A DNA stretch of 64,000 nucleotides from an uncultured Ruminococcus sp. (lineage in GTDB: Bacteria > Bacillota > Clostridia > Lachnospirales > Lachnospiraceae), in assembly GCA_934359255.1 (NCBI GenBank), contig CAKRLG010000001.1:62001-126000 (forward strand). The letters are read 5' to 3'. Numbering within the stretch: position 1 is the first letter of the stretch; each line of letters begins with the position of its first letter. The notes under the pieces are model-generated. The model did not search any database. It was not told where the DNA came from and saw only the letters and a program-made list of their open reading frames with translations. This document shows positions 44,338-53,328 of the stretch, piece after piece. Made by a program: the position numbers and the translations under genes.

Positions 44338-45733
44338 GATCCGACACATCCGAACCAAACTGCTTTTTCTTCTTTTTGTCTCCACACTGCTCTGCCTCGG
44401 TCTTTTTCATACCCTGTGGGCAAACAAATGGTATGTGCTTCACCTGGTCACAGAAACAAATCTTCCCATAGCCCTCCCCATTCCTCAACCAGATGAAAAT
44501 TTCTGGACCATGCTCGGAACAGAAGCTTTGAACTACGATATTCCCGCTTCCGAAGCAGATACCGAAGCCGTAAAAAAACTACAGCCATTGTTTGATCAGC
44601 TGGATGATTACACCGGTCTCGCTATCTACGGTATGGAAGACGGTATCTACCGCGCCGGCCAGTATCCACGCTGTATGGATAAAGAACAGTTTCAGTCCTT
44701 CTTTGATATCGGATATCGTCTGACTGACGGGGTGATGGATCAACAACTTGAACGGAATACAAAGTTTAAAAATGGCTACGCAACCGTGATTGTCAACTTT
44801 TATCACAGTTCCGTATTTATCTTTCCTTACTTCCTGTTCTCTCTTTTTCTGTCGGTCGGTCTGTTTCTTCTGATCCTGCTGTTTTTTATCAACCGGAAAA
44901 TGAAGCAGGTGGTGCTTTTAAAGCAGGAGATTCTTCGCATGTCCGCCGGTGATCTCTCCACCCCGGTTGCGTCTTCCGGTGCAGACGAGATCGGTGTGCT
45001 CTCCCGGGAACTTGACCATCTCCGTCTCACCCTCGATCAGAATATCCGTCAGGAACAGGAAGCTCACCAGTCCAACCGGGAACTGATCGCCGCCCTCTCC
45101 CACGATCTTCGCACACCGCTGACCGTTCTTCACGGGTATCTGGACATCCTGCAATTAAACCGGAATCCCGAGATGCAGAATACCTATGTCACACGCTGCC
45201 TGCAAAAAACCGATGATATCCGCAGGCTCACCGACCGGATGTTTGAATATGCGCTGGTGTACGACGCGTCCGAGCCGGAACAGATCCGGATGATCTCTTT
45301 TTCGCTTTCCCGGCTTCTCGAACTTTTCCGGGAACAGATGGATTTTCTGGAACTTGCCGGGTTTCACACGGATATATCTTTTCCGGATGCTGACACTTCC
45401 GACATTACCACCCCGGACGCACTTACGATTCAGGCAGACCCGGAGCTTTGCAAGCGGGTCCTGAATAATCTATTTTCCAATATTCTGAAATATGGCAGCA
45501 AGCAGGAAACAGTCACCCTTTCCATGCAGCTTATGTCGGAAAGCGACGGAGATGCTGCGCTGTGTCTTATCTTAAAAAATACTGTGAAACCGGAACATTC
45601 TGCGGTAGAAAGCAACCGGATCGGTCTTAAGAGCAGTACCCGGAATATGGAACGGATGGGTGGAAGTCTTGTGGTCTGCCAGACAGATGCCTTCTTCGAG
45701 GTTACCCTTTCCTTCCCGGTCACCGCTCCGTAA
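44330..45733 (+). CDS. Sensor histidine kinase (HAMP, HisKA, HATPase)
   Basis: A 467-residue membrane kinase starting with GTG at 44330 inside the end of the response regulator gene. Two spans (near residues 8-28 and 160-185) flank an extracellular sensor of about 130 residues. A HAMP linker (MKQVVLLKQEILRMSAGDLS) leads to HisKA with LIAALSHDLRTPLTVLHGYL and the phospho-His. The ATPase domain has RVLNNLFSNILKYGS (N box), with a reduced G2 part (IGLKSSTRNMERMGGSL). Its signal is unknown. Confidence 0.94.
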   Translation: MIKIRHIRTKLLFLLFVSTLLCLGLFHTLWANKWYVLHLVTETNLPIALPIPQPDENFWTMLGTEALNYDIPASEADTEAVKKLQPLFDQLDDYTGLAIYGMEDGIYRAGQYPRCMDKEQFQSFFDIGYRLTDGVMDQQLERNTKFKNGYATVIVNFYHSSVFIFPYFLFSLFLSVGLFLLILLFFINRKMKQVVLLKQEILRMSAGDLSTPVASSGADEIGVLSRELDHLRLTLDQNIRQEQEAHQSNRELIAALSHDLRTPLTVLHGYLDILQLNRNPEMQNTYVTRCLQKTDDIRRLTDRMFEYALVYDASEPEQIRMISFSLSRLLELFREQMDFLELAGFHTDISFPDADTSDITTPDALTIQADPELCKRVLNNLFSNILKYGSKQETVTLSMQLMSESDGDAALCLILKNTVKPEHSAVESNRIGLKSSTRNMERMGGSLVVCQTDAFFEVTLSFPVTAP

Positions 45734-45774
45734 TCTCTGGCATCAGACACCTTTCATTCTTAATAAACTTTCAC

Positions 45775-45838
45775 AAAAAAGGCACGAAACCATCGGATTT
45801 CCCTGATTCCGACAGCTTCGTGCCCTTCTTTTTGTTTT
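45775..45838. terminator. Bidirectional terminator between kinase and symporter genes
   Basis: GGCACGAA and TTCGTGCC with an inner TCGGA/TTCCGA stem, A-run on the left and T-rich stretch on the right. It serves the convergent plus-strand kinase and minus-strand symporter. Confidence 0.85.
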
Positions 45839-45848
45839 TCTATTCTTT

Positions 45849-47132
45849 TCAGTCTTTATTAAATACTTCTCTGTTCAGACTGCCTTCCTGATGACATACG
45901 ATTGTTGTACATACAGCATCACCGGTGATGTTGACTGCGGTACGGATCATATCCAGGATACGGTCGATACCCATGATCAGGGCGATACCTTCGGTCGGAA
46001 GTCCTACAGAATTCAGTACCATCGCCAGAGTTACCAGACCAACACTCGGCACACCTGCAGTACCGATGGAAGCAAGCGTTGCCGTTACCACTACGGTTGC
46101 CAGATTGCCTATCGTAAGCGGGATACCGTACGCCTGTGCGATAAAGATTACCGCCACACCCTGCATGATAGAAGTTCCATCCATGTTGATGGTCGCACCC
46201 AGCGGAATCGTGAAGGAAGAAATCTGCTTGGATACACCCATTTTCTTGCTCAGTGTATCGATAGACATCGGGATCGTCGCATTGGATGTTGCCGTAGAGA
46301 ATGCAAATCCCATAACCGGCAGGAATTTTTTGATAAATTTGAACGGATTCAGTCTGGTAAATACAAACAACAAGATCTGATATACTACCAGACACTGGAT
46401 CGCCAGTGCCAGGGTTACGTTACCCATATATTTTAACATCGGAGCAAATGCGGAGAAACCAACCGTTGCAAAGGTACGTGCGATCAGACAGAACACTCCG
46501 ATCGGCGCGATCTTCATGATCGCCATGGTCATCTCCATCATAACATCGTTAAACTGGCTGAAGAAGTTTGCCACAACCGAACCTCTGGTTCCCAATTTTG
46601 CCAGCATGATACCGACGAACAGGGCAAATACGATGATCGGCAGCATATCGCCGTTTGCCATGGACTGTACCGGGTTTTTCGGGATGATATTTAATAGAGT
46701 ATCCACCAGGCTGGTGGCTTCTGTAGTGGAAGATACAGTTCCTTTCTGAACGGCATCCATATCCAGTCCGCGACCCGGATTGATCAGCAGGGCACTTCCC
46801 AGGGCCACGCATACAGCCAGGGCTGTGGTTACCAGATAGAATCCGATGGTTTTCACACCAACTTTTCCCAGAGTCTTGGTATCTCCGATGGCCATACTTC
46901 CGCAGATCAGTGAGCAGAATACCAGAGGTACAACCAGCATCTGCATCAGGCGGATAAATCCCTGTCCCACAACATAGAGAACACCTTCTACGATGACGGT
47001 ATCTTTGATATAGCTGGATGGAACCCAGTAATGGATCACAACTCCAAACAGGGCACCGATCAGCAGTGAAATAAAAATCTGTGTGGACAGACCTAATTTT
47101 TTCTTTGTTTTTTCTGTACTGTTTTTTGCCAT
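45849..47132 (-). CDS. Dicarboxylate/amino acid:cation symporter (DAACS family)
   Basis: A 427-residue importer of the GltP/GltT/SstT type with eight spans and two hairpins. The first hairpin motif is near STATSNATIPMSIDTLSKKM; NMDGTSIMQGVAVIFIAQA holds the NMDGT cation-binding motif; then SIGTAGVPSVGLVTLAMVL and MGIDRILDMIRTAVNITGDA with the substrate-binding Asp/Arg region. It moves glutamate, aspartate, serine or C4-dicarboxylates with Na+ or H+. Its ATG overlaps the stop of the RmlD-like gene (TAATG), so the two are co-expressed despite unrelated roles. Confidence 0.94.
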   Translation of the reverse strand: MAKNSTEKTKKKLGLSTQIFISLLIGALFGVVIHYWVPSSYIKDTVIVEGVLYVVGQGFIRLMQMLVVPLVFCSLICGSMAIGDTKTLGKVGVKTIGFYLVTTALAVCVALGSALLINPGRGLDMDAVQKGTVSSTTEATSLVDTLLNIIPKNPVQSMANGDMLPIIVFALFVGIMLAKLGTRGSVVANFFSQFNDVMMEMTMAIMKIAPIGVFCLIARTFATVGFSAFAPMLKYMGNVTLALAIQCLVVYQILLFVFTRLNPFKFIKKFLPVMGFAFSTATSNATIPMSIDTLSKKMGVSKQISSFTIPLGATINMDGTSIMQGVAVIFIAQAYGIPLTIGNLATVVVTATLASIGTAGVPSVGLVTLAMVLNSVGLPTEGIALIMGIDRILDMIRTAVNITGDAVCTTIVCHQEGSLNREVFNKD

Positions 47133-47977
47133 TATTCCAGCCCTCCTGTCTCATCCAGATATTCTTTCAGGGCTGCCTTCCAGTCTTTCGGCTCTTCGAT
47201 GCCGGTCAGGCGAAGCATCATATTGTCCAGAACGGAGTAGGTCGGGCGAGCGGAATCTTCGATCACAACCGGATACAGATCCAGTTCTCCGGCTTTTCCG
47301 GAATACTCAAGGATCGTTCTTGCAAATTCATATCTGCTGCAGCTTCCCGGGCAGACCACATGGTAAAGACCGTATTCTTCGTTGTCGATAAAATAGCGGA
47401 TCACCTTCGCCAGCTCTTTCGCGCTGGTCGGCGCCGCATACTGGTTGTTCGGCACTTCCATCATCTTTCCCTGTCCTACATTGCGAAGCACTTCATCTAC
47501 AAAATCTCTTCCGATTCCATAGATCCAGGAGCTTCGGATGATCACAAACCGATTTAACAGCTGGGTTAAAATCTTTTCTCCCGCTTCTTTTGATTTTCCA
47601 TAGATTGTTCTCGGATGCACGTTGTCAAATTCATTATACGGAACCCGCGATTCCTTATCAAAGACATCATCCGTGGAAATCTGTATCACTTTCGCATTAA
47701 CCTCATTGGCGGCCAGTGCCACATTTCTCACACCGATCGCATTGACACGATACGCTTCATCTACATTGTTCTCACATTCCTGCACATCGGTCATACCTGC
47801 ACAGTTGATCACAACATCCGGACGGTTGACATGTACAAACTGTGTAACCTCATCAATCTTTGTGATGTCCACTTCCTCGATATCCGTCGGCAATAACTGG
47901 TATTCCACACCCTCGAGCAGATCGAGCAGTGCGGTTCCGATATGCCCTTCCGCACCGGTAATCCATATTTTCTTCAT
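47132..47977 (-). CDS. rfbD: dTDP-4-dehydrorhamnose reductase-like (RmlD) protein
   Basis: A 281-residue short-chain dehydrogenase. The start is ATG 47977 (MKKIWITGAEGHIGTALLDL), with GAGAGG upstream; the longer frame lacks support. ITGAEGHIG binds NADPH; PDVVINCAGMTDVQECENNV and STDDVFDKESRVPYNEFD match RmlD, and YGKSKEAGEK supplies the Tyr-x-x-x-Lys catalytic pair. No other dTDP-rhamnose genes are near, so it may act on another nucleotide sugar. Confidence 0.88.
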   Translation of the reverse strand: MKKIWITGAEGHIGTALLDLLEGVEYQLLPTDIEEVDITKIDEVTQFVHVNRPDVVINCAGMTDVQECENNVDEAYRVNAIGVRNVALAANEVNAKVIQISTDDVFDKESRVPYNEFDNVHPRTIYGKSKEAGEKILTQLLNRFVIIRSSWIYGIGRDFVDEVLRNVGQGKMMEVPNNQYAAPTSAKELAKVIRYFIDNEEYGLYHVVCPGSCSRYEFARTILEYSGKAGELDLYPVVIEDSARPTYSVLDNMMLRLTGIEEPKDWKAALKEYLDETGGLE

Positions 47978-48163
47978 CTTGTTCCTCTCATTACTTTCCG
48001 GGTTTCCCCTGAGATGTCTGAACCTTTGTAACTGCACGCACTTGATTTCTGCAGATGTTCAGACGGGTTGCCTGTTTCCTGTTTCTTACGCTTCTCCCTG
48101 ATCGTGATTTTCACGGATTTCACATCCTGATTTTTCCCATTTTTTCCGGTCTGAAACCACGAA
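47978..48163. other. Gap without recognisable gene between RmlD-like gene and GH112 terminator
   Basis: No convincing gene or promoter is seen. A minus-strand frame passes through from the terminator into the RmlD-like gene but lacks a start with ribosome site. Confidence 0.4.
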
Positions 48164-48195
48164 AATAGCGGCCTGCCTCCCGGCAAGCCGCTAAA
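48164..48195 (-). terminator. Terminator of the GH112 gene
   Basis: On the minus strand TAGCGGC-t-TGCC pairs with GGCA-g-GCCGCTA around GGGA and is followed by TTTT. Confidence 0.8.
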
Positions 48196-48270
48196 CATAT
48201 TATTATTTTACCTGTATTCTGTTAGAAAGTCAAGATTTTGCAGTTTAGCATTTTGTCAAACAAAGGAACC

Positions 48271-50436
48271 TCAGATTTCTTTCCAGATAATCTCATTTGC
48301 TTCCATATGCAGGTCAAAACTGGTTCCGTCACCTTTGTATACAGTGGTATCCTGTGGTTCGTAGGTGTTGTTTACGATACAGTATTTTCCATTCTTTACA
48401 TAGGCATGAACTTCTACATTATAGTTCGTACTAAACCACCGGTGCAGATTTTCCTCATCGTGTGCAGCCCACAGGATCGCACGGTACAGCACACGGCTGT
48501 TCTCAAAGCTGTATGGCAGACCGCTGATGTAGACACCTCTTCCTTCTCCAAAAGAGTTGACTGCCATCTGCACTTCTTTATCGATCTGACGGATGATCGT
48601 AGTATCCGGCAGAGCATACATATTTTTCTTTCCTTCTCCGAAGTCCACATCTCCCTTGCAGTCCTCGGTGATAAAGTGGGTATGTTCTTCCCAGTTGTAT
48701 TTGTCTTTGTTCAGGTCAAATCCATTCTCACGTTCTACCCCCAATACGCTTCTTAACTGAATGTATTTGCCTTCCCACTGATGACCGGTCGGCTCACCGA
48801 TTCCGATAAATCCACCGCCATTGTATACAAATTCATTGATCGCAGAAACAATTGTCTCATCTGTCCAGTTATCTCCACCGGTATAGGCCGTATCGCCATC
48901 TCCCACGTTCAGGATGACATCGATATCTTTGAGCATCTCCGGATCCTTGCGGATATCATCAAAAGTGATAAACCGCACATCAAACGGTGCGCCGCTCAGT
49001 GCTTCCATGATGCCCGCATAAGAATAGTTCTGCTTATGGTAGATGGCATGATGTACCATATGATTTCCCCAGGCCCGCATCTTACCCCAGCAGTTTAATA
49101 CCGCTACGGTTTTTACACAGTACGGCGTAGTTCCCTTGATATTGTCATACAGGGTACGGAATTCCTTGCAGACACTTTCCACATAATCGATGAATTCCGG
49201 GAACTGTACCGCCAGTTTCAGATATCCACCGTAACCGATACGGTCGATCGGTTTTCTCAAGATCGCACGACGGGCAGTCACCCAGTTGACTTTCGCTTCT
49301 TTTACCGGATCTCCGCCCTCATGGAAGGTATCCGGGAAGAAATACGGAAGGAAACGTCCCTCGGTATATTTGACACCAGGAATATCACTGATCAGACGAA
49401 GGGTGGCTCCATTTCCCACAGAGCCTACCACAGCATCCAGCCCTACGGACTTAAACTCATCCATAAACGGCTCCATGCCGATCCAATGATCGCCGAGGAA
49501 CATCATGGCTTCTTTTCCATACTCATGCACGATATCCACAAACTCTTTTGCCAGTTTTGTAACTTCTCTTCTCTGGAATGCGGTAAAATCCATAAATTCT
49601 TTTGACGGAATCCGATACATGTTATTCATATAACCCTGATCGATGATAAATTCCGGACGGAACTTATACCCTACTTCCTGTTCAAATTGCTCCAGAATAT
49701 ACGGACTTACCGATGCGGAATAACCATACCAGTCTACATATTTTTCTCTCGCCAGTTCATCAAAGATCAGTGTGAACTGATGGAAAAATGTAGTAAAACG
49801 AACCACATCCACATACGGATGACTCTCCAGGAATTTTCTCAGACGTTTCTTTGAATACTCTTTAGTCTTCGGCTGACGGACATCAAATGTAATCTGTTTT
49901 TCCACACCCTGCCAGTCATTCGTCACCGCATTATACATATGAACCGGATCCCACATAATATAAGCCAGAAAACTTACCGTATAATCATGAAAAGCCTTCG
50001 CCGGTTTGATGGTCACATCACCGGTCTCCTCACTATAACTCCACTCTGTCACCGGAACCACTTTTCCTGTGGTACGGTCAATAACTTCCCACCATCTCTG
50101 GATATCATCATGCGAATTTACTTTTAACATATCCGGATACAGATGATCCATCAGATGAATCGACAGCTCACCCTTTGTCGCTGTATGGAACGATGTCATA
50201 ATATACATCTGCTGAATCTCATCCGGATTCGCCTTCGCCCATACATTATCTTTTCTGGTTGTATAATATGTTGCGTATACCTTCGCATCCACCTTCTTCA
50301 GTTCTTCCGGATAATCCGTTCCGTCACAGTCACGGATCGCATCCGCCCCCCACCGTTTCACCAGCTCCAGTGTCTCCGGTACGACATCCACATCAGTCGG
50401 AATCGTTACCCTACCTGTTGTACACTCTTTACCCAT
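48271..50436 (-). CDS. GH112 beta-galactosyl phosphorylase (galacto-N-biose/lacto-N-biose type)
   Basis: A 721-residue cytoplasmic enzyme. ATG 50436 (MGKECTTGRVTIPTDVDVVP) is chosen as start with AGAGG upstream; GTG 50445 is an alternative. It matches bifidobacterial lacto-N-biose phosphorylase through its length: RWGADAIRDCDGTDYPEELK, TVSFLAYIMWDPVHMYN, DVVRFTTFFHQFTLIFDE, MMFLGDHWIGMEPF (the Asp in GDHW is the likely acid catalyst), GVKYTEGRFLPYFFPDTFHE and RRAILRKPIDRIGYGGY. It breaks a Gal-beta-1,3-HexNAc or Gal-beta-1,4-Rha bond with phosphate, giving galactose 1-phosphate. Which acceptor it uses cannot be settled here. An AraC regulator is divergent. Confidence 0.93.
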   Translation of the reverse strand: MGKECTTGRVTIPTDVDVVPETLELVKRWGADAIRDCDGTDYPEELKKVDAKVYATYYTTRKDNVWAKANPDEIQQMYIMTSFHTATKGELSIHLMDHLYPDMLKVNSHDDIQRWWEVIDRTTGKVVPVTEWSYSEETGDVTIKPAKAFHDYTVSFLAYIMWDPVHMYNAVTNDWQGVEKQITFDVRQPKTKEYSKKRLRKFLESHPYVDVVRFTTFFHQFTLIFDELAREKYVDWYGYSASVSPYILEQFEQEVGYKFRPEFIIDQGYMNNMYRIPSKEFMDFTAFQRREVTKLAKEFVDIVHEYGKEAMMFLGDHWIGMEPFMDEFKSVGLDAVVGSVGNGATLRLISDIPGVKYTEGRFLPYFFPDTFHEGGDPVKEAKVNWVTARRAILRKPIDRIGYGGYLKLAVQFPEFIDYVESVCKEFRTLYDNIKGTTPYCVKTVAVLNCWGKMRAWGNHMVHHAIYHKQNYSYAGIMEALSGAPFDVRFITFDDIRKDPEMLKDIDVILNVGDGDTAYTGGDNWTDETIVSAINEFVYNGGGFIGIGEPTGHQWEGKYIQLRSVLGVERENGFDLNKDKYNWEEHTHFITEDCKGDVDFGEGKKNMYALPDTTIIRQIDKEVQMAVNSFGEGRGVYISGLPYSFENSRVLYRAILWAAHDEENLHRWFSTNYNVEVHAYVKNGKYCIVNNTYEPQDTTVYKGDGTSFDLHMEANEIIWKEI

Positions 50437-50445
50437 AACACACAC

Positions 50446-50687
50446 CTCTCTCTTTCTTTATTATCACTCTCGGAATCTTACGATTTCCGCATATATCCAA
50501 CCCCAAATCCTAAAACACCAGAAATAACTGCCGACAATGATCTTTTCCCCTATCTGTCTCTCACTGCCGGCAGCCCCATTCCAGTCTGCACCAGACAGGC
50601 GGCTGTTTCCCGTCCGCTGCACTAACTCCATTATATCCAATCCCCACCATTCTTTCTATGCTACTCTTGTTACAAACATTAGATATC
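50446..50687. other. Leader/intergenic region before the GH112 gene
   Basis: No sure gene is seen. TATAAT occurs near 50630 on the minus strand and may be the -10 box of the GH112 promoter, but the -35 box is poor. A very short minus-strand frame (SAVISGVLGFGVGYMRKS, about 50487-50545) looks like one membrane span but has only a TTG start. Confidence 0.3.
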
Positions 50688-50716
50688 TTGCGGTATATGC
50701 GATTCTTTGCTATACT
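50688..50716 (+). promoter_or_regulatory. Promoter toward the AraC gene
   Basis: TTGCGG (50688-50693), 17 bases, TATACT (50711-50716). A transcript from here would run through the 187-bp inverted-repeat element before the AraC start. Confidence 0.6.
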
Positions 50717-50829
50717 GATCTATATAAAATAAAAAATTTCATCTACGGTTTTTCCTCGGGTGAAATTGTACTTCATTTTCATACCAACGTTGTCCACCCG
50801 ACAGTAATGTTGCAGCATAACCGCTGTCA

Positions 50830-51016
50830 GAAATTGAGCACCTGCTTCTGGGAACAGACAGCCTTTTGCTGGTGCCCTTAGCAAAGATGAAATCCGGCAC
50901 TTACGCAGACTTTCACGAGGGTCCGCTGACCCTCGTGAACTATAGTCGGAGTTAGTGACTAGTTCAGATTTGCGTTACCAGCGGTTGTCTGTTCCCAGAA
51001 GCAGGTGCTCAATTTC
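50830..51016. repeat. 187-bp element with perfect 31-bp terminal inverted repeats
   Basis: The 31 bases 50830-50860 (starting GAAATTGAGCACCTGCTTCT) are exactly the reverse complement of 50986-51016. Inside are GCTGGT/ACCAGC and a perfect 9-bp hairpin CACGAGGGT/ACCCTCGTG (50913-50936). No ORF of note is contained. It looks like a miniature inverted-repeat element or a large structured RNA in the AraC 5' UTR. No clear target-site duplication is seen. Confidence 0.8.
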
Positions 51017-51052
51017 GTCCGTCTATCAACTAACCTACAAGGAGGCTTTCAT

Positions 51053-51889
51053 ATGTCCACCCTATCCTATTCCTTAACAGACCTATCCCCCGAACACCAG
51101 CCCCAGCAACACCTCCGCTATGTAACCTCCTCCTCCTTCGGTACCGACTGGAACGGCGTCCTCCACTCCCACGACTGCACCGAACTCTTCTACGTAACCG
51201 ACGGCGAAGGATGGCTGTGCACCGACGAAACCCAGATTCCCCTGCAAAAAAACACCCTCGTCATCGTCAACCCCAAAGTTCACCACACCGAACGCTCCTC
51301 ACAGGAAAAGAAAATGCACTATATTGTCCTTGGAATCGATAACCTTCAGTTCCGCTTCCACGAAGGAGAAACCTTCTCCCCCTTCCAGATCTTCCAGCTC
51401 TCCTCCCACCGGGAAATGATCCTCTCACTCCTGCACGCGATCCTGGAAGAACTGCAAAAAAAACAGACTTCCTATGAGGAAGTCTGCCAGCATTATCTGT
51501 CCATCCTGCTTCTGCAGCTCCACCGGATCACCGGGAAAGAATTCACCTTTGCACCGCCTACCGATATTCCATACGAATGTCAGCGCGCCAAAGCCTACAT
51601 CGAAGAACACTTCCACGAACCGGTAACACTCGAGCGGATCGCAGCCATCGTCCACTGGGACAAATACTACCTCTCCCATCAGTTTTCTGCTGCCTTCTCC
51701 GTCTCACCGATCAACTACCTGCTGCAACTGCGCATCGCCCACAGCAAACGATTGCTGTGTGACACCGATTACTCCATCACACAGATTGCCGAGTCCAGTG
51801 GATTTTCTTCGCAGAACTATTTTACACAGGCATTCAAAAAACTGGTAGGTGTCTCTCCACGAACCTATCGACAGGAACACCAGAAGTAA
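51053..51889 (+). CDS. AraC-family transcriptional regulator
   Basis: A 278-residue regulator. The start is ATG 51053 (MSTLSYSLTDLSPEH) behind AAGGAGG. Residues 1-140 are a cupin sensor (HSHDCTELFYVTDGEGWL, the sugar-binding AraC/RhaS type), residues 180-278 two helix-turn-helix units (LERIAAIVHWDKYYLSHQFS and ITQIAESSGFSSQNYFTQAF). It is divergent from the GH112 gene and probably controls it. The first 80 codons use C-ending codons far more often than the rest of the window, which may point to transfer. Confidence 0.93.
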   Translation: MSTLSYSLTDLSPEHQPQQHLRYVTSSSFGTDWNGVLHSHDCTELFYVTDGEGWLCTDETQIPLQKNTLVIVNPKVHHTERSSQEKKMHYIVLGIDNLQFRFHEGETFSPFQIFQLSSHREMILSLLHAILEELQKKQTSYEEVCQHYLSILLLQLHRITGKEFTFAPPTDIPYECQRAKAYIEEHFHEPVTLERIAAIVHWDKYYLSHQFSAAFSVSPINYLLQLRIAHSKRLLCDTDYSITQIAESSGFSSQNYFTQAFKKLVGVSPRTYRQEHQK

Positions 51890-51893
51890 AAAC

Positions 51894-51950
51894 AAAAAAA
51901 TCAGATGCATTACAGATTTCTCTGTATTCTGCATCTGATTTTCTGTTTTT
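51894..51950. terminator. Bidirectional terminator between AraC and malic enzyme genes
   Basis: AAATCAGATGCA pairs with TGCATCTGATTT, inside it ACAGA pairs with TCTGT; A-run before and T-runs after. Confidence 0.85.
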
Positions 51951-52017
51951 AAATCAATTTCCTGCCTGAGCAACTATACACACAGCCGCTCCATCGCCAC
52001 AGCAACTTCCGAATCCC

Positions 52018-53190
52018 TTAGATTCGTGCAACTCCCGTATCTCTTGCAGCCTTCGCAACTGCCTCAGCAACTGCCTTTGCCACCCGTTTATCAAATGGAT
52101 TCGGAATGATATACTCTGCATTTCTCTCCTCGTCCGTGATAATATTTGCGATCGCATACGCAGCGGCTACCTTCATCTCATCGTTGATATCGCTCGCTCT
52201 CACATCCAGCGCACCGCGGAAGATACCAGGGAATGCCAGTACGTTGTTGATCTGGTTCGGGAAATCACTTCTTCCGGTTCCGATCACGGCTGCACCTGCC
52301 GCCTTTGCTTCTTCCGGCATGATCTCCGGTGTCGGGTTCGCCATGGTAAAGAGGATCGGATTCGGAGCCATCGTGTGGATCATTTCCTGTGTCACCGTTC
52401 CCGGTGCGGATACACCGATAAATACGTCAGCCCCCTTGATCACATCTGCCAGACTTCCCTTTTCCATGTTCCGGTTGGAGATCTCAGCCATCTCTTCTTT
52501 TTCTTTGTTCAGTCCTTCACGGCCTTTGTAGATTGCACCCTTCCGGTCACACATGATCACATTTTTCAGACCCATGCTGATCAGCAGTTTGATGATTGCG
52601 ATACCCGCTGCACCCGCTCCGGAAGTTACTACTTTGATCTCGTCAATCTTCTTTCCGACTACTTTCAGCGCATTGATCATAGCTGCCATTGTTACCACTG
52701 CGGTTCCATGCTGGTCATCGTGGAAGATCGGAATATCACAACACTCTTTTAACTTGCGTTCGATTTCAAAACAACGGGGTGCGGAGATATCTTCCAGATT
52801 GACTCCACCGAAACTTCCTGCCAGTAGGCTGACGGTCTTTACAATCTCGTCCACATCTTTGGTGCGCACACACAACGGAAATGCATCCACATCGCCAAAC
52901 GCCTTGAACAGACAGCATTTTCCTTCCATAACCGGCATGCCTGCCTCCGGTCCGATATCACCCAGTCCCAGTACGGCACTTCCGTCTGTGACAACCGCTA
53001 CCATGTTGTGACGACGGGTATATTTATAAGAAAGATCTACGTCCTCTGATATTTTGATGCAGGGTTCTGCAACACCCGGTGTATAGCAAACAGCCAGATC
53101 TTCCGGAGTATCCAGTTTTGCACGACTGATCACTTCGATTTTTCCAGCCCATTTTTCGTGTTCCTGTAAAGCGAATTCTTTGTTATCCAT
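52018..53190 (-). CDS. NAD(P)-dependent malic enzyme
   Basis: A 390-residue short bacterial malic enzyme converting malate to pyruvate and CO2. VCYTPGVAEPCIKISED holds the first conserved motif with the catalytic Tyr, HDDQHGTAVVTMAAMINALK the metal/NAD site, VVTSGAGAAGIAIIKLLISM the dinucleotide fold, and FTMANPTPEIMPEEA a later motif. AGGAGG precedes the ATG. Single-gene unit by its spacing. It links C4 acids with pyruvate in fermentation. Confidence 0.96.
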   Translation of the reverse strand: MDNKEFALQEHEKWAGKIEVISRAKLDTPEDLAVCYTPGVAEPCIKISEDVDLSYKYTRRHNMVAVVTDGSAVLGLGDIGPEAGMPVMEGKCCLFKAFGDVDAFPLCVRTKDVDEIVKTVSLLAGSFGGVNLEDISAPRCFEIERKLKECCDIPIFHDDQHGTAVVTMAAMINALKVVGKKIDEIKVVTSGAGAAGIAIIKLLISMGLKNVIMCDRKGAIYKGREGLNKEKEEMAEISNRNMEKGSLADVIKGADVFIGVSAPGTVTQEMIHTMAPNPILFTMANPTPEIMPEEAKAAGAAVIGTGRSDFPNQINNVLAFPGIFRGALDVRASDINDEMKVAAAYAIANIITDEERNAEYIIPNPFDKRVAKAVAEAVAKAARDTGVARI

Positions 53191-53237
53191 GTTTCTCCTC
53201 CTGCATATATTATAATTTCATTTTTTCCATTAGTATT

Positions 53238-53309
53238 TTACTTTTTTTCCAAAAAAGATGCAATCAAAAACAGCAGAATGAGAAAAAATGTCAGAAACGA
53301 ATCCATCAT
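53238..53309 (-). CDS. Possible 23-residue membrane microprotein
   Basis: ATG ATG at 53304-53309 opens a 23-codon frame MMDSFLTFFLILLFLIASFL plus EKK, a single hydrophobic span with charged end, 19 bases after the stop of the OppC-like gene. It could be a small subunit of the transporter or chance. A clear ribosome site is lacking. Confidence 0.3.
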   Translation of the reverse strand: MMDSFLTFFLILLFLIASFLEKK

Positions 53310-53328
53310 ATCCGCGATTTCTTCCACA

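Noticed and set aside
44092-44488. Minus-strand frames opposite the two-component genes
   Set aside because: Mirror frames of clear receiver and kinase genes.
47974-48198. 74-codon minus-strand frame before the RmlD-like gene
   Set aside because: It starts inside the GH112 terminator, overlaps the RmlD start and has no ribosome site or known likeness.
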